Assembly: GCA_016870155.1 (NCBI GenBank) | Contig: VGCE01000007.1 | Location: 35,745 to 99,744 of the forward strand | Source: Actinomycetota bacterium | Lineage (GTDB): Bacteria; Actinomycetota; Thermoleophilia; Miltoncostaeales; Miltoncostaeaceae | Direction: 5' to 3' | Length of the DNA: 64,000 nt | Shown here: positions 51,777-60,849 of the stretch, piece by piece | How positions within the stretch are numbered: position 1 is the first letter of the stretch | How the letters are laid out: each line of letters begins with the position of its first letter | Translations under genes and position numbers: made by a program | Notes under the pieces: generated by a model | Told to the model about the DNA's origin: nothing | Databases searched by the model: none | Seen by the model: the letters and a program-made list of their open reading frames with translations, nothing else

Positions 51777-52667
51777 ATGACCCCGCCCGGGCGCTCGCCT
51801 CGCCTGGCATCGGCGTCGCTGCTCGCGGTGCTCGCGATGGCGGCGTGGGGCTCGGCATACGTGCCCTCGGCGTGGCTCGTCGAGAGCTGGCCACCCCTGC
51901 TGGCGGCCGCCGCCCGCATCGGCGTGGGCGGGGTGATCCTGCTCGGTGGGCTGATGATCCTCGGCAAGCCGGTGATGCCCGGGGCCGAATGGGGCGTCAT
52001 CCTGGTCCTCGCCCTCACACAGTCGGTGATCTTCTACGGCACCACCTTCATCGGCATCGCCGAGGAGGGTGCGGGCACCGCGGCCGTGCTCGCGAACACC
52101 GACCCGCTGTTCGTGGCGGCGCTGGCGGCGGTGTTCCTGGGGGAGCGGTTGGGCCCGCGCCAGTGGGCGGGCCTCGTCGTGGGGCTGGTGGGCGCTGTCG
52201 CGGTGGTGTGGAAGGGCCCTCTCTGGCCCCCGAGCATCTCGTGGGTCTCACTGCTGGTGGTTATCGGCGCGCTCGGGTGGGCGGTGGGCACGGTCGCGGT
52301 GACCGGGCGCATCCGGGCCGGGGCGCGCCCCGTGGCCATCGCGGGATGGCAGATGCTCGTGGGCGGGGCCGTGCTGGCGGTCATCGGCGCCCTGTTCGAG
52401 GGCGCACCCGGTTCCACGGGGGGTCGGGAGATCGGGCTCATCCTGCTCGTGGCGCTGGTGGGCAACGCCGTCTCGTTCGCCCTGTTCTACGTCGCGTTGG
52501 GTCGCGGGGACGCCGGCAGGGTGTCGGCATGGTTCTTCCTCGTGCCGGTGGTCGGGGTGCTCACGGCGTGGCCGTTGCTCGGCGAGGTGCCGGGTCCTCG
52601 CCTGTGGGCGGGCCTGGTGCTGGTGTGCGCGGGGCTCTGGATGGTGTTGGCGCCGTCCCGGCGCTGA
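51777..52667 (+). CDS. EamA/DMT family transporter
   Basis: 296 aa, ten membrane helices in two EamA repeats (first GSAYVPSAWLVESWPPLLAA to FLGERLGP, second AVGTVAVTGRIRAG to LLGEVPGPRLWAG). Substrate unknown; exports or imports a small metabolite. The ATG at 51777 is preferred over a GTG at 51744. Confidence 0.88.
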   Translation: MTPPGRSPRLASASLLAVLAMAAWGSAYVPSAWLVESWPPLLAAAARIGVGGVILLGGLMILGKPVMPGAEWGVILVLALTQSVIFYGTTFIGIAEEGAGTAAVLANTDPLFVAALAAVFLGERLGPRQWAGLVVGLVGAVAVVWKGPLWPPSISWVSLLVVIGALGWAVGTVAVTGRIRAGARPVAIAGWQMLVGGAVLAVIGALFEGAPGSTGGREIGLILLVALVGNAVSFALFYVALGRGDAGRVSAWFFLVPVVGVLTAWPLLGEVPGPRLWAGLVLVCAGLWMVLAPSRR

Positions 52668-52679
52668 TAGCCTCGCGCC

Positions 52680-53603
52680 GTGATCGTGGCGCTGGCCGGG
52701 GGCACCGGCGGATCGAAGATGGTCCATGGGCTCGCGTTGGCGCAGGGCCAGCGCGACCTCGCGGCCATCGTGAACACCGGGGATGACGGCGACTTCTTCG
52801 GGCTCCTGGTGTGCCCGGACCTCGACATCAACCTCTACTGCCTCGCGGGCGTTGTGGCCGACCGGGGCTGGGGGTACGCCGACGACACCTTCCGCTGCCT
52901 CGAGGGCCTCGCCACGTATGGGCGCGAGGCCTGGTTCGGGCTGGGTGACCGCGACCTGGCCACGCACGTGCACCGCACGCTCATGATGCGCGATGGCGCC
53001 CGGCTGTCGGATGTGGTGGCCGACCTGCGCAAGAAGCTGGGCGTGGAGGCCCGGGTGCTGCCGATGACCGACGACCCGGTGCGCACCATCATCACCACGC
53101 AGTCGGGCGAGCGGCGCTTCCAGGAGTACCTGGTGCGCGACGGCTCGCGGGATGAGATCGAGTCGATCCGCATCGAGGGGCTCGCCGATGCCGCGCCGGC
53201 CCCGGGCGTAATCGAGGCCATCCGCGACGCCGACCTGATCGTCATCGCGCCGTCGAGCCCCATCGTCTCGATCGGGACCATCCTCGGGGTGGCCGGCGTG
53301 CGAGAGGCCGTTGCCGCGCGGCGGGACCGCGTGATCGGCGTGAGCCCCATCATCGGGGGCGTACCGGTGGAGGGCCCGGCGCACAAGTTCCTGCGCGGCG
53401 CGGGCTACGCCGAGTGCTCGGCGCGCCAGATGGCTGAGATCTACGCCGACGTGTGCGGCACCTTCGTGATCGATTCCTCCGACCACGCCGAGGTCGCGGC
53501 CATCGAGGAACTGGGCGTGCAGCCGGTGCTCACGGACATCCTCATGCCTGACCGGGCGGCGCGCGAGCGCCTCGCGCGCACGGTGATCGAGACGGCGGGC
53601 TGA
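52680..53603 (+). CDS. cofD: 2-phospho-L-lactate/PEP transferase CofD (F420 synthesis)
   Basis: 307 aa. N-terminal IVALAGGTGGSKMVHGLA and NTGDDGDFFGL are the CofD nucleotide-binding loops; SPIVSIGTIL and VSPIIGGVPVEGPAHKF complete the pattern. Attaches the phospho-side chain from the GDP- or PPG-activated precursor to FO. The GTG at 52680; the stop overlaps the cofC start (TGATG). Confidence 0.94.
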   Translation: MIVALAGGTGGSKMVHGLALAQGQRDLAAIVNTGDDGDFFGLLVCPDLDINLYCLAGVVADRGWGYADDTFRCLEGLATYGREAWFGLGDRDLATHVHRTLMMRDGARLSDVVADLRKKLGVEARVLPMTDDPVRTIITTQSGERRFQEYLVRDGSRDEIESIRIEGLADAAPAPGVIEAIRDADLIVIAPSSPIVSIGTILGVAGVREAVAARRDRVIGVSPIIGGVPVEGPAHKFLRGAGYAECSARQMAEIYADVCGTFVIDSSDHAEVAAIEELGVQPVLTDILMPDRAARERLARTVIETAG

Positions 53604-54271
53604 TGGCCGCGCATGACGTGGGCGCCGTGGTGCCCGTGAAGCGGCTGGGCTATGCGCTGGGGCGCCTCGCGCGCACCCTCGACCGCCCCGAGCGCCGCGT
53701 GCTGCAGTCGGCGATGCTCGGCGACGTGCTGGCGGCGCTCGCGGGCAGTACCCGACTCGGCGAGATCGTGGTGGTCACGTCCGACCCTCGCGCCGGGGCG
53801 GTGGCCGAGAGCGTGGGCGCGCGCACGGTGCCCGATCACGACCCGCCGCAGGGCATAAACGCCGCGGTGTCGCGGGGCATCGACGCGATCGACGCGCACA
53901 GCGCGCTCGTGCTGGTGAGCGACCTGCCGCTCATCACCGCTGCCGACGTCGACCACCTCATCGCGGCCGCCCCGGATGGCGATGCCGCGGTGCTGGCCCG
54001 GTCGGAGAGCGGCACGGGCACCAACGCGATGCTGCTCACGCCCCCTGATGCCCTCGTGCCGCAGCTGGGGCCGGACTCGCTGATCCATCACTGCGCACAG
54101 GCCGCCGCGCTGGGGGTGCCGGTCGAGGTGGTGCATCACCCCGGCATCGCCCTCGACGTGGACACGCCCGAGGACCTCGCCGAGCTCGTCCGCCGCGAGC
54201 CCGGTGGCGCGACGGGCCGGGCGCTCGAGCGGCTGGGGATCGCCCGGGGCGCTGCAGGGGCACCCGGGTGA
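53603..54271 (+). CDS. cofC: 2-phospho-L-lactate (PEP/3PG) guanylyltransferase CofC
   Basis: 222 aa nucleotidyltransferase: AVVPVKRLGYALGRLA at the N terminus with conserved Lys, VLQSAMLGDVLAAL, VVVTSD, PPQGINAAVSRGI, LVSDLPLI. Activates the phospho-acid for CofD using GTP. CofC homologues differ in which phospho-acid they use; sequence alone does not settle it. Overlaps cofD and cofE. Confidence 0.92.
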   Translation: MAAHDVGAVVPVKRLGYALGRLARTLDRPERRVLQSAMLGDVLAALAGSTRLGEIVVVTSDPRAGAVAESVGARTVPDHDPPQGINAAVSRGIDAIDAHSALVLVSDLPLITAADVDHLIAAAPDGDAAVLARSESGTGTNAMLLTPPDALVPQLGPDSLIHHCAQAAALGVPVEVVHHPGIALDVDTPEDLAELVRREPGGATGRALERLGIARGAAGAPG

Positions 54272-55074
54272 GCGCACGCGGGGGGCTCGGGGCCGCGCCC
54301 GGGGACGAAGTGCGCGTGGTGGTGCTCGGGCCCCTGTCCGAGGTGGTGCCGGGCGACGACCTGCCGGCGATGCTCACCGCGGTGGCGCGGGACGCCGGGC
54401 TGGCACCGGGCGACGTGCTGGCCGTGGCGCACAAGGTCGTGAGCAAGGCCGAGGGCCGCGTCGTGCGCCTGGGCGACGTCACGCCCGGTGCCGAGGCCCG
54501 GCGCCTGTGCGAGGAGACCGGCAAGGACCCCGCGCTGTGCGAGGTGATCCTCGGCGAGAGCCGGAGGGTGGTGCGCCGCCGCCGGGCGCTCCTGGTATGC
54601 GAGACGCACCACGGCTTCATCTGCGCGAACGCCGGCGTGGATTCCTCAAACACGCCCGATGGCACGGTGGTGCTGCTGCCGGTCGATCCCGACGCCTCGG
54701 CCCGGCGAATCCAGCACGCGCTGTCGCAGGCGGCGGGGGGCCGCGTGGGCGTGGTGATCACCGACACCCACGGGCGGGCGTTCCGCCGGGGACTGGTGAA
54801 CGTGGCGGTCGGGGTGGCCGGATTCGATCCGGTCATGAATCATCGTGGCGGACGCGACAGGGAGGGCAGGATGCTCGTGGCCACCGACCAGGCACTGGGC
54901 GATGAGATCGCCGCCGCCGCAGGGATGCTCATCGGCAAGTCGTCGGGCCGCCCGGCCGCGCTGGTGCGCGGGCTGCTGACCCCCCCTGCGCCGGGCACCT
55001 CGCGCGATCTCGTGCGCCGCGAGGACCAGGACGTGTTCCGCGCACCCGTGGATGACGAGGGGGTGGTGATCTAG
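54268..55074 (+). CDS. cofE: F420-0:gamma-glutamyl ligase CofE
   Basis: 268 aa: VLAVAHKVVSKAEGR, CETHHGFICANAGVDSSN, ITDTHGRAFRRGLVNVAVG match CofE; GTP-dependent addition of glutamates. Unlike FbiB of mycobacteria it stops at 268 aa, so the C-terminal FMN reductase domain is missing. The last residues, FRAPVDDEGVVI, close the protein. GTG start overlapping cofC; the next gene starts immediately after the stop. Confidence 0.94.
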   Translation: MSARGGLGAAPGDEVRVVVLGPLSEVVPGDDLPAMLTAVARDAGLAPGDVLAVAHKVVSKAEGRVVRLGDVTPGAEARRLCEETGKDPALCEVILGESRRVVRRRRALLVCETHHGFICANAGVDSSNTPDGTVVLLPVDPDASARRIQHALSQAAGGRVGVVITDTHGRAFRRGLVNVAVGVAGFDPVMNHRGGRDREGRMLVATDQALGDEIAAAAGMLIGKSSGRPAALVRGLLTPPAPGTSRDLVRREDQDVFRAPVDDEGVVI

Positions 55075-56481
55075 GTGCCGGTGGGAAGCCAGCGCAATCC
55101 GCTGCGGGTGGCCATCATCGGATCGGGCCCGTCCGGCTTCTACGCGGCCGAGCACATCCTGGGTCAGGACGAAATCCGTACGCAGGTGGACATGTTCGAC
55201 CGGCTGCCCACGCCCTTCGGCCTGGTGCGCGCCGGGGTTGCGCCCGACCACCCCAAGATCAAGTCGGTCACCCGCGTGTACGACAAGGTGGCTGAGCATC
55301 CCGACTTCCGGTTTCGCGGCAACGTGGAGTTCGGCACCGACCTGGAATACGAGGACCTGCTCGAGTACTTCCACGCGGTGATCTTCTGCGTGGGCGCCAG
55401 GTCGGACCGACGCCTGGGAATTCCGCGGGAGTACCTGCCGGGAAGCCACGGCGCCAGCGACTTCGTGGGCTGGTACAACGCGAGCCCCGACCAGCGCAAC
55501 CTCACGTTCGACTTCTCGGGCGACAACGTGGTGGTGGTAGGCAACGGCAACGTGGCCATGGACGTCGCGCGGGTGCTCATGCTGCCGCCGGATGAGCTCG
55601 TGGCCACCGACATCGGCGGCCACGCGCTGCGCGCGCTTTCCGAGAACAAGGTGCGCCAAGTGACAATCGTGGGTCGCCGCGGCCCTGCCCAGGCGGCGTT
55701 CACGTACCGCGAGCTCAAGGAACTGGCCGACCGCGACGACATCGACGTCATCGTCGATCCCGCCGACATGGATCTCGACCCGCACTCGCTGCACGACACC
55801 GAGCAGGCGCCCGACCGCGGACGCGACCAGGTGCTCGACCTGCTGCGTGAGCTCGCGCAGCGCCCGGCCCGCGAGCACGACCGGCGCATCGTCTTCCGGT
55901 TCCTGGCGTCGCCCGTGGAGATCCTTGGCACGGACCGGGTCGAGGGCGTGGAGGTGGTGCGCAACGAGCTCTACCGCGGCAACAACGGCGACCTGCGCGC
56001 CCGCGCCACCGACGAGCGCGAGGTGATCCCCGCCGACATCGTCTTCCGGGCCATCGGGTACCAGGGCGTGGCGCTTCCCGGCGTGCCGTTCGACCCCATC
56101 ACCGCCACGATCCCCAACGACCGCGGGCGCGTGATCGACCCGCTCACCGGTCAGTCTCGCCCCGGCGAGTACGCGGCCGGATGGATCAAGCGCGGGCCCA
56201 ACGGCATCATCGGCACCAACAAGCCGGACGCCCAGGAGACCGCGGAGGCACTGCTGGAGGACGTGCGCGATCAGCGCCTGAGGCGCGACGTGCTGCCGGG
56301 CCGGGTATTCGAGACCTTTCTCGCCGAGCGGCAGGGCGAGGTGGTGTCGTTCGCCGACTGGAAGTACCTCGATGCCCGCGAGGTGGAGAAGGGCGAGGAG
56401 ATCGGCCGCCCCCGCCTGAAGTTCGCGCGGGTCGAGAACATGCTGCGAACGCTGCGCGAGCGAGACAAGGCGGGCGGCTGA
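55075..56481 (+). CDS. fprA: NADPH:ferredoxin reductase, FprA type
   Basis: 468 aa, adrenodoxin-reductase-like. FAD motif AIIGSGPSGFYAAE, LPTPFGLVRAGVAPDHPKIK, NADP motif VVGNGNVAMDVARVL, IVGRRGPAQAAFT, and GWIKRGPNGIIGTNKPDAQE. Transfers electrons between NADPH and ferredoxin. The GTG immediately follows the cofE stop, so it is made with F420 enzymes; it could fuel CofG/CofH radical SAM activation or dehydro-F420 reduction. Confidence 0.93.
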   Translation: MPVGSQRNPLRVAIIGSGPSGFYAAEHILGQDEIRTQVDMFDRLPTPFGLVRAGVAPDHPKIKSVTRVYDKVAEHPDFRFRGNVEFGTDLEYEDLLEYFHAVIFCVGARSDRRLGIPREYLPGSHGASDFVGWYNASPDQRNLTFDFSGDNVVVVGNGNVAMDVARVLMLPPDELVATDIGGHALRALSENKVRQVTIVGRRGPAQAAFTYRELKELADRDDIDVIVDPADMDLDPHSLHDTEQAPDRGRDQVLDLLRELAQRPAREHDRRIVFRFLASPVEILGTDRVEGVEVVRNELYRGNNGDLRARATDEREVIPADIVFRAIGYQGVALPGVPFDPITATIPNDRGRVIDPLTGQSRPGEYAAGWIKRGPNGIIGTNKPDAQETAEALLEDVRDQRLRRDVLPGRVFETFLAERQGEVVSFADWKYLDAREVEKGEEIGRPRLKFARVENMLRTLRERDKAGG

Positions 56482-56537
56482 ACCCCGGTGTCAGGCACTT
56501 AACCGAAGGCGTTCGGTTAAGTGCCTGACACCGGGGT
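56482..56537. repeat. 26-bp perfect palindrome (REP-like), also bidirectional terminator
   Basis: Arms 56482-56507 and 56512-56537 pair perfectly with a GGCG loop. The core GTGTCAGGCAC repeats the family of the palindrome at 76-104. It sits between the convergent fprA and cofH genes, 0 nt after the fprA stop and 17 nt from the cofH stop, and lacks a long T run, although it could end both transcripts. Confidence 0.85.
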
Positions 56538-56554
56538 GGCTCACCGCGGCCTTC

Positions 56555-58390
56555 TCAGACCGGCGCCTCGATGATGTCGTAGAGGGTGTTGCGGCGGGCG
56601 GGCACGCGGCCGTGGGCACGGATGGTGGACTCCAGTTCGTCGGCCGTCACCTCCTCGCCATGCGACGCACCGGACGATCGGCTGATGCTCTCGTTCATGA
56701 GCGTGCCGCCCATGTCGTTGCACCCGGCGTGCAGGAGGTTGGCGCCGCCGTCGAGGCCCAGCTTCACCCACGAGGCCTGGATGTTGGGGATGAGGCCGTC
56801 GAACGCGATGCGCGCCACCGAGTGGATGAGCACCACCTCGTCCCACGTGGGGCCCGGGCGTGAGCGGCCCTGCAGGAAGATGGGCGACGCCATGTGCACG
56901 AAGGGCAGGGGGATGAACTCGGTGAAGCCACCGGTGCGCCGCTGGATCTGCCGAAGCACCTCGTAGTGGTTGGCCCATGAGACCGGTCCGTCGATGTGCC
57001 CGCACATGATGGTGCTGGTGGCGCGGATGCCGCTCTCGTGGGCGATGATCATGACCTCGGCCCACTCGGCCGTGCGGATCTTGTCGGGGCAGAGGTGCTC
57101 GCGCACCTCGTCGTCGAGGATCTCCGCGGCGGTCCCGGGCAGCGAGCCCAGGCCTGAGGCCTTGAGGCGCTCCAGGTACTCGCGCACCGGCACGCCCAGG
57201 GTGTGCGCGCCCTGCCACACCTCGAGCGGGGTGAAGGCATGCACGTGCATGTCCGGCAGGGCGCCCTTGATGTTCTCGAGCACTGATGCGTAGAAGTCGC
57301 CGGTGAAGTCGGGGTGGATGCCGCCCACCAGGCACACCTCGGTCGCGCCGCGGTCCCAGGCCTCCTGCGAGCGGGTGACCACCTCGTCGAGGTCCATGCG
57401 GTAGGGGGTCTCGCGCGCGTTGTAGCTCTTGGGCCCGCGAGAGAACCCGCAGAAGCCGCAGCGGAAGTAGCACTGGTTGGTGTAGTTGATGTTGCGGTTG
57501 ACGACGTAGGTGACCTGATCGCCATTGGTGCGCTCGCGCAGCTGGTCGGCCACGTGGGCGATGGCATCCACCTCGGCGCCGCGTGACTCGAACATGCGCA
57601 CCATCTCGGCCACCGTGGGCGGGGTGCCGGCGAGCGACCGCTCGAGGATGCCCGCCAGGTCGGGCGCCACCTGGTCGAGGTCGGTGGCCTGCGCGGCGTC
57701 CATCCACCCGGGATCCGGCCACTCGGAGCTCATGCGGCGGGCGGGCACCGGCGGGTGCATGTCGCGGCCGGGGGCCCACGGGTGACGCGGGCGCGCGGCG
57801 CCGCGGCAGTCCACCTGCTGCAGCCAGCACGTGAACAGCGGCATGGCCATCCGGTCGCGCAGCGCCTCGATGGGCGTGCCCAGCGGCAGGGCGGTGCGCT
57901 CCACCAGCACCTCGGGGAGGATCGCGTCGCGCAGCGCGGCCACCTGGTCGTCGTCCCAGTCGTGCACCACCACGTCGCGCGCCCCGGCGCGCACGGCGCC
58001 CACGGCCTCGTCGATGTCATGTGCCACCACCGACACCCGGGCATCGCATGCCGGCAGGCCCGCGATGTCCACTGCCTCGGCGAGGCGACCTGGCGTGGTG
58101 CGCAGGAACGCCGCATCTGATCTGACAAGGCCATCCAGCACGTCGGCGCGCGCGCCCTCGTGCAGCACGGTGATGCGGATGCCGTCCACGCCGTCGTCGT
58201 GCAGCGCGATGGCCTGGTCCCACGCGGTGACGAACGTCGCGCAGCCGCGGTCGGGGTCGCCCAGCGACACCGGGAGGATTCGCGCCGAGGTGGCCTCGCC
58301 GATCGCGGCCTCGTCCCAGGCCGCCGACTCGCGGGCGGTGCCGCCGTCGGATCGGTCGTGGCCCAGTCGCAGGAGGGTGACGCGGTCCAT
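56555..58390 (-). CDS. cofH: FO synthase subunit CofH with N-terminal extension
   Basis: Residues about 235-611 are the radical SAM CofH: [4Fe-4S] motif CYFRCGFCGF, with VTYVVNRNINYTNQ before it, GGIHPDFTGD, SGIRATSTIMCG. It joins with CofG to form FO from tyrosine and diaminouracil. Residues 1-230 are extra: GVDGIRITVLHEG, ARVSVVAHDIDEAVGAVRAG and ARDVVVHDWDDDQVAA suggest an alpha/beta (barrel-like) domain I cannot name. Genes for CofG and CofH are separate here, not an FbiC fusion. The start overlaps cofG by 1 nt. Confidence 0.93.
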   Translation of the reverse strand: MDRVTLLRLGHDRSDGGTARESAAWDEAAIGEATSARILPVSLGDPDRGCATFVTAWDQAIALHDDGVDGIRITVLHEGARADVLDGLVRSDAAFLRTTPGRLAEAVDIAGLPACDARVSVVAHDIDEAVGAVRAGARDVVVHDWDDDQVAALRDAILPEVLVERTALPLGTPIEALRDRMAMPLFTCWLQQVDCRGAARPRHPWAPGRDMHPPVPARRMSSEWPDPGWMDAAQATDLDQVAPDLAGILERSLAGTPPTVAEMVRMFESRGAEVDAIAHVADQLRERTNGDQVTYVVNRNINYTNQCYFRCGFCGFSRGPKSYNARETPYRMDLDEVVTRSQEAWDRGATEVCLVGGIHPDFTGDFYASVLENIKGALPDMHVHAFTPLEVWQGAHTLGVPVREYLERLKASGLGSLPGTAAEILDDEVREHLCPDKIRTAEWAEVMIIAHESGIRATSTIMCGHIDGPVSWANHYEVLRQIQRRTGGFTEFIPLPFVHMASPIFLQGRSRPGPTWDEVVLIHSVARIAFDGLIPNIQASWVKLGLDGGANLLHAGCNDMGGTLMNESISRSSGASHGEEVTADELESTIRAHGRVPARRNTLYDIIEAPV

Positions 58391-59601
58391 CAGGCGGTGG
58401 CCTCCTGCAGCACATCCTCACGCGGGTAGCCGGCGTCGTCGGCCAGGGCGCGCACGTAGGGCAGCACGCCCGGGTCGACCCACTCGGGGTCGAGCGCGTA
58501 CTCGGGATACACCGTGAGCCGCTCGCGCAGCGGGTAGCCGGACTCATCGCACATGCCGGCCATCAGCGCGAGGTCGGGCCACGGGCGCTCGGGGTTGATG
58601 AAGTCGGGAGTGACCGGCGACACCCCGCCCCAGTCGTTGATGCCCGTGAGCAGCAGCGGGCCGTAGTCGGCCGAGAGGTTGGGCGGCGCCTGGATGTTCA
58701 TGTCGGGGCCCAGCACCAGTCGCGCGATCGCGCAGGTGGTCATGAGGTCGATGAGCCCGGGCTCGCCGGCATCGGCCATGGGGGTCTCGGGCTTGGCCCG
58801 GAAGTTCTGGACGATGACCTCCTGGATGTGCCCGTACTCGTCATGCAGGTCGCGGATGGCCAGCAGGGCGTCCACGCGCTCGTCCTCGGTCTCGCCCAGC
58901 CCGATGAGGATTCCCGTGGTGAAGGGGATGCGCAGCTCCCCTGCGCGGCGGATCATCGCCAGGCGCGTGCGCGGCTTCTTGTCGGGTGCGTGCTCATGTG
59001 GGCCGCCGGGGGCGCACAGCCTCTCGCTGGTGCTCTCGAGCATGATCCCCTGGCTCGGCGACACCTCGCGCAGCTCCCGTAGTTCGCGCTCGCTCATGAT
59101 GCCGGCGTTGGGGTGGGGGAGCAGGTCGTACTCCTCCATCACCATGCGGCACATGGCCACCAGGTACGACTGCGTGCTCTCGTGCCCGAAGCCGCGCAGG
59201 ATGTCGCGGTACCGGGGCCACCGCACCTCGGGCCTGTCGCCGATGCAGAAGAGGGCCTCCTTGCACCCGAGGTCGCGGGCCTGCTCGGCCATGGCGCGCA
59301 CCTCGTCGGGAGAGAGCGTCTTGGCGCGCGGGCTGTCCTCGTCCACCGCGAACGTGCAGTACGAGCAGACATCGCGGCAGAGGTTGGTGAGCGGGATGAA
59401 CACCTTGCGCGAGTAGGTGACGATGGGCGGGCGCGTGAGGTCGCGCATGTGCGCCGCCGCCGCCCACAGCGCCGGGTGCTCCGCGCCGCGGGCACCCGCC
59501 AGCGCCAGCGAGTCGGCCCGCGTGAGCCGATCGCCCGACAGGGCCTTCTCCACGGCCGCGCGCCGGGCGGGCGCGAGGCCAGTGAGGAGGACCTCGTTCA
59601 C
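58390..59601 (-). CDS. cofG: FO synthase subunit CofG
   Basis: 403 aa radical SAM enzyme with CRDVCSYCTF, MCRMVMEEYDLLPHPNAG, FTTGILIGLGETEDER, QNFRAKPETPM, INDWGGVSPVTPD. Works with CofH on FO. The GTG at 59601 overlaps the crotonase stop (GTGA), so all three genes form a tight operon. Confidence 0.95.
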   Translation of the reverse strand: MNEVLLTGLAPARRAAVEKALSGDRLTRADSLALAGARGAEHPALWAAAAHMRDLTRPPIVTYSRKVFIPLTNLCRDVCSYCTFAVDEDSPRAKTLSPDEVRAMAEQARDLGCKEALFCIGDRPEVRWPRYRDILRGFGHESTQSYLVAMCRMVMEEYDLLPHPNAGIMSERELRELREVSPSQGIMLESTSERLCAPGGPHEHAPDKKPRTRLAMIRRAGELRIPFTTGILIGLGETEDERVDALLAIRDLHDEYGHIQEVIVQNFRAKPETPMADAGEPGLIDLMTTCAIARLVLGPDMNIQAPPNLSADYGPLLLTGINDWGGVSPVTPDFINPERPWPDLALMAGMCDESGYPLRERLTVYPEYALDPEWVDPGVLPYVRALADDAGYPREDVLQEATA

Positions 59602-60638
59602 CGGCCGGTCCCGCCGGTGGTGGCCTTGCGGCCGCCGGTGGATCCCGTGGTGGCCGACGTCATGCGCGGTGCCGGCTTCTTCGCCGCCGGCTTCTTCGCC
59701 GCGGGCCTCTTGGCAGCGGGCTTCTTGGCCGTGGTCGCCTTGCTCGCCGAGGCCGCCGCGCCCTTCGTGGCCGCGGGCTTCTTGGCGCCGGCCTGCTTGG
59801 CGGCCTCCTTTTTGGCCTGCGCGATCGACGGCGTGGCCGGGTCGGGGCCCTCGCCCTCGCGGAACTTGCGCCAGTCAGCCGGGCGCTTCTCCTGGAATGA
59901 CGCGATGCCCTCCTTGGGCTCCGGGCCATACACGTGGTTGAGCGCCACGAGCTCCAGGCCGTGCTGCACCGACGTGTAGAGGGCGTCGGTTGCGGTGTTC
60001 ATGGCGATCTTCGCCAGGCGCAGGCCCTGCGGGCTCTTGCGCAGGATCTCGTCGCACCACTCATCCACCAGGTCGTCGAGCTGGTCGTCGGGCACCACCT
60101 TGTTGACCAGGCCCATGTCCATGGCCTCATAGGCGTCGTACTGGCGCACGAGGAAGAGGATCTCGCGGGCCTTCTTCTCGCCCACGACCGCCGGCATGAG
60201 CTGGCACCCCCACCACAGCGGGGCCGAGCCGATCTTGGGGCCGGCTTGGCCGAAGCGCCCCGACTCACCCGAGAGGGTGAGGTCGCACATGACGTTGAGC
60301 TCGTTGCCGCCACCGATGCAGTATCCGCGCACCCTGGCGATGACGGGCTTGCCGTTGTTGCGGATCGCGTTGGCCACGCGGTGGCTGAGGGTGTGCAGGT
60401 GGCGCTTCTCGGCGGCCGTGCGGGTGGGGTCGGCCACGTCGCCGCCGACGCAGAATGCCCGCTCGCCGGCGCCGGTGAGGATCACCACGCCCACCGACTC
60501 GTCATCGGCGGCACGCTCCAGCGCATCGCCCATCTCGATGATGGTCTTCATGCGAAAGGCGTTGAGGCGCTCCGGGCGGTTGATGGTGACGGTCGCCCGG
60601 CCGCCGCCGCTCTCATAGATGATGTCTTCGTAGGCCAC
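59598..60638 (-). CDS. Enoyl-CoA hydratase/crotonase (MenB/BadI-like) with a Lys/Ala/Pro-rich tail
   Basis: 346 aa. Residues 1-255 are a crotonase: INRPERLNAFRMKTI, oxyanion GAGERAFCVGGDVADP, KPVIARVRGYCIGGGNELN. The GGD and the RVRGYCIGGG segments resemble naphthoyl-CoA synthase and 2-ketocyclohexanecarboxyl-CoA hydrolase (BadI), so a ring-cleaving or ring-closing acyl-CoA reaction is possible. The last about 85 residues are an Ala/Lys/Pro-rich, histone-H1-like tail. The GTG at 60638 is chosen. Cotranslated with cofG by a 4-nt overlap. Confidence 0.87.
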   Translation of the reverse strand: MAYEDIIYESGGGRATVTINRPERLNAFRMKTIIEMGDALERAADDESVGVVILTGAGERAFCVGGDVADPTRTAAEKRHLHTLSHRVANAIRNNGKPVIARVRGYCIGGGNELNVMCDLTLSGESGRFGQAGPKIGSAPLWWGCQLMPAVVGEKKAREILFLVRQYDAYEAMDMGLVNKVVPDDQLDDLVDEWCDEILRKSPQGLRLAKIAMNTATDALYTSVQHGLELVALNHVYGPEPKEGIASFQEKRPADWRKFREGEGPDPATPSIAQAKKEAAKQAGAKKPAATKGAAASASKATTAKKPAAKRPAAKKPAAKKPAPRMTSATTGSTGGRKATTGGTGR

Positions 60639-60849
60639 GCCTGATGCCCCCTTGGTGATGACGGTCCACAAAGCGTACCGGGGGCGCGCGGCCCGGGCGC
60701 GCGAACCCTCCGACGCCGTCGCAACGGTGTCTCGCGATGCGATACGCATTCGGTTGCTGCGCGCTCCCACCTTGCCGCGCGCGAACTGCACTGATACACA
60801 TGCCGCCTTCGTCGCATCCGTCACAAGACGGCGTTTCGCAGACTGAGAC

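Noticed and set aside
56555..59601. FbiC fusion split by an error
   Set aside because: CofG has a proper stop overlapping the CofH start by 1 nt, and the CofH extension is in frame; both look like intact separate genes.
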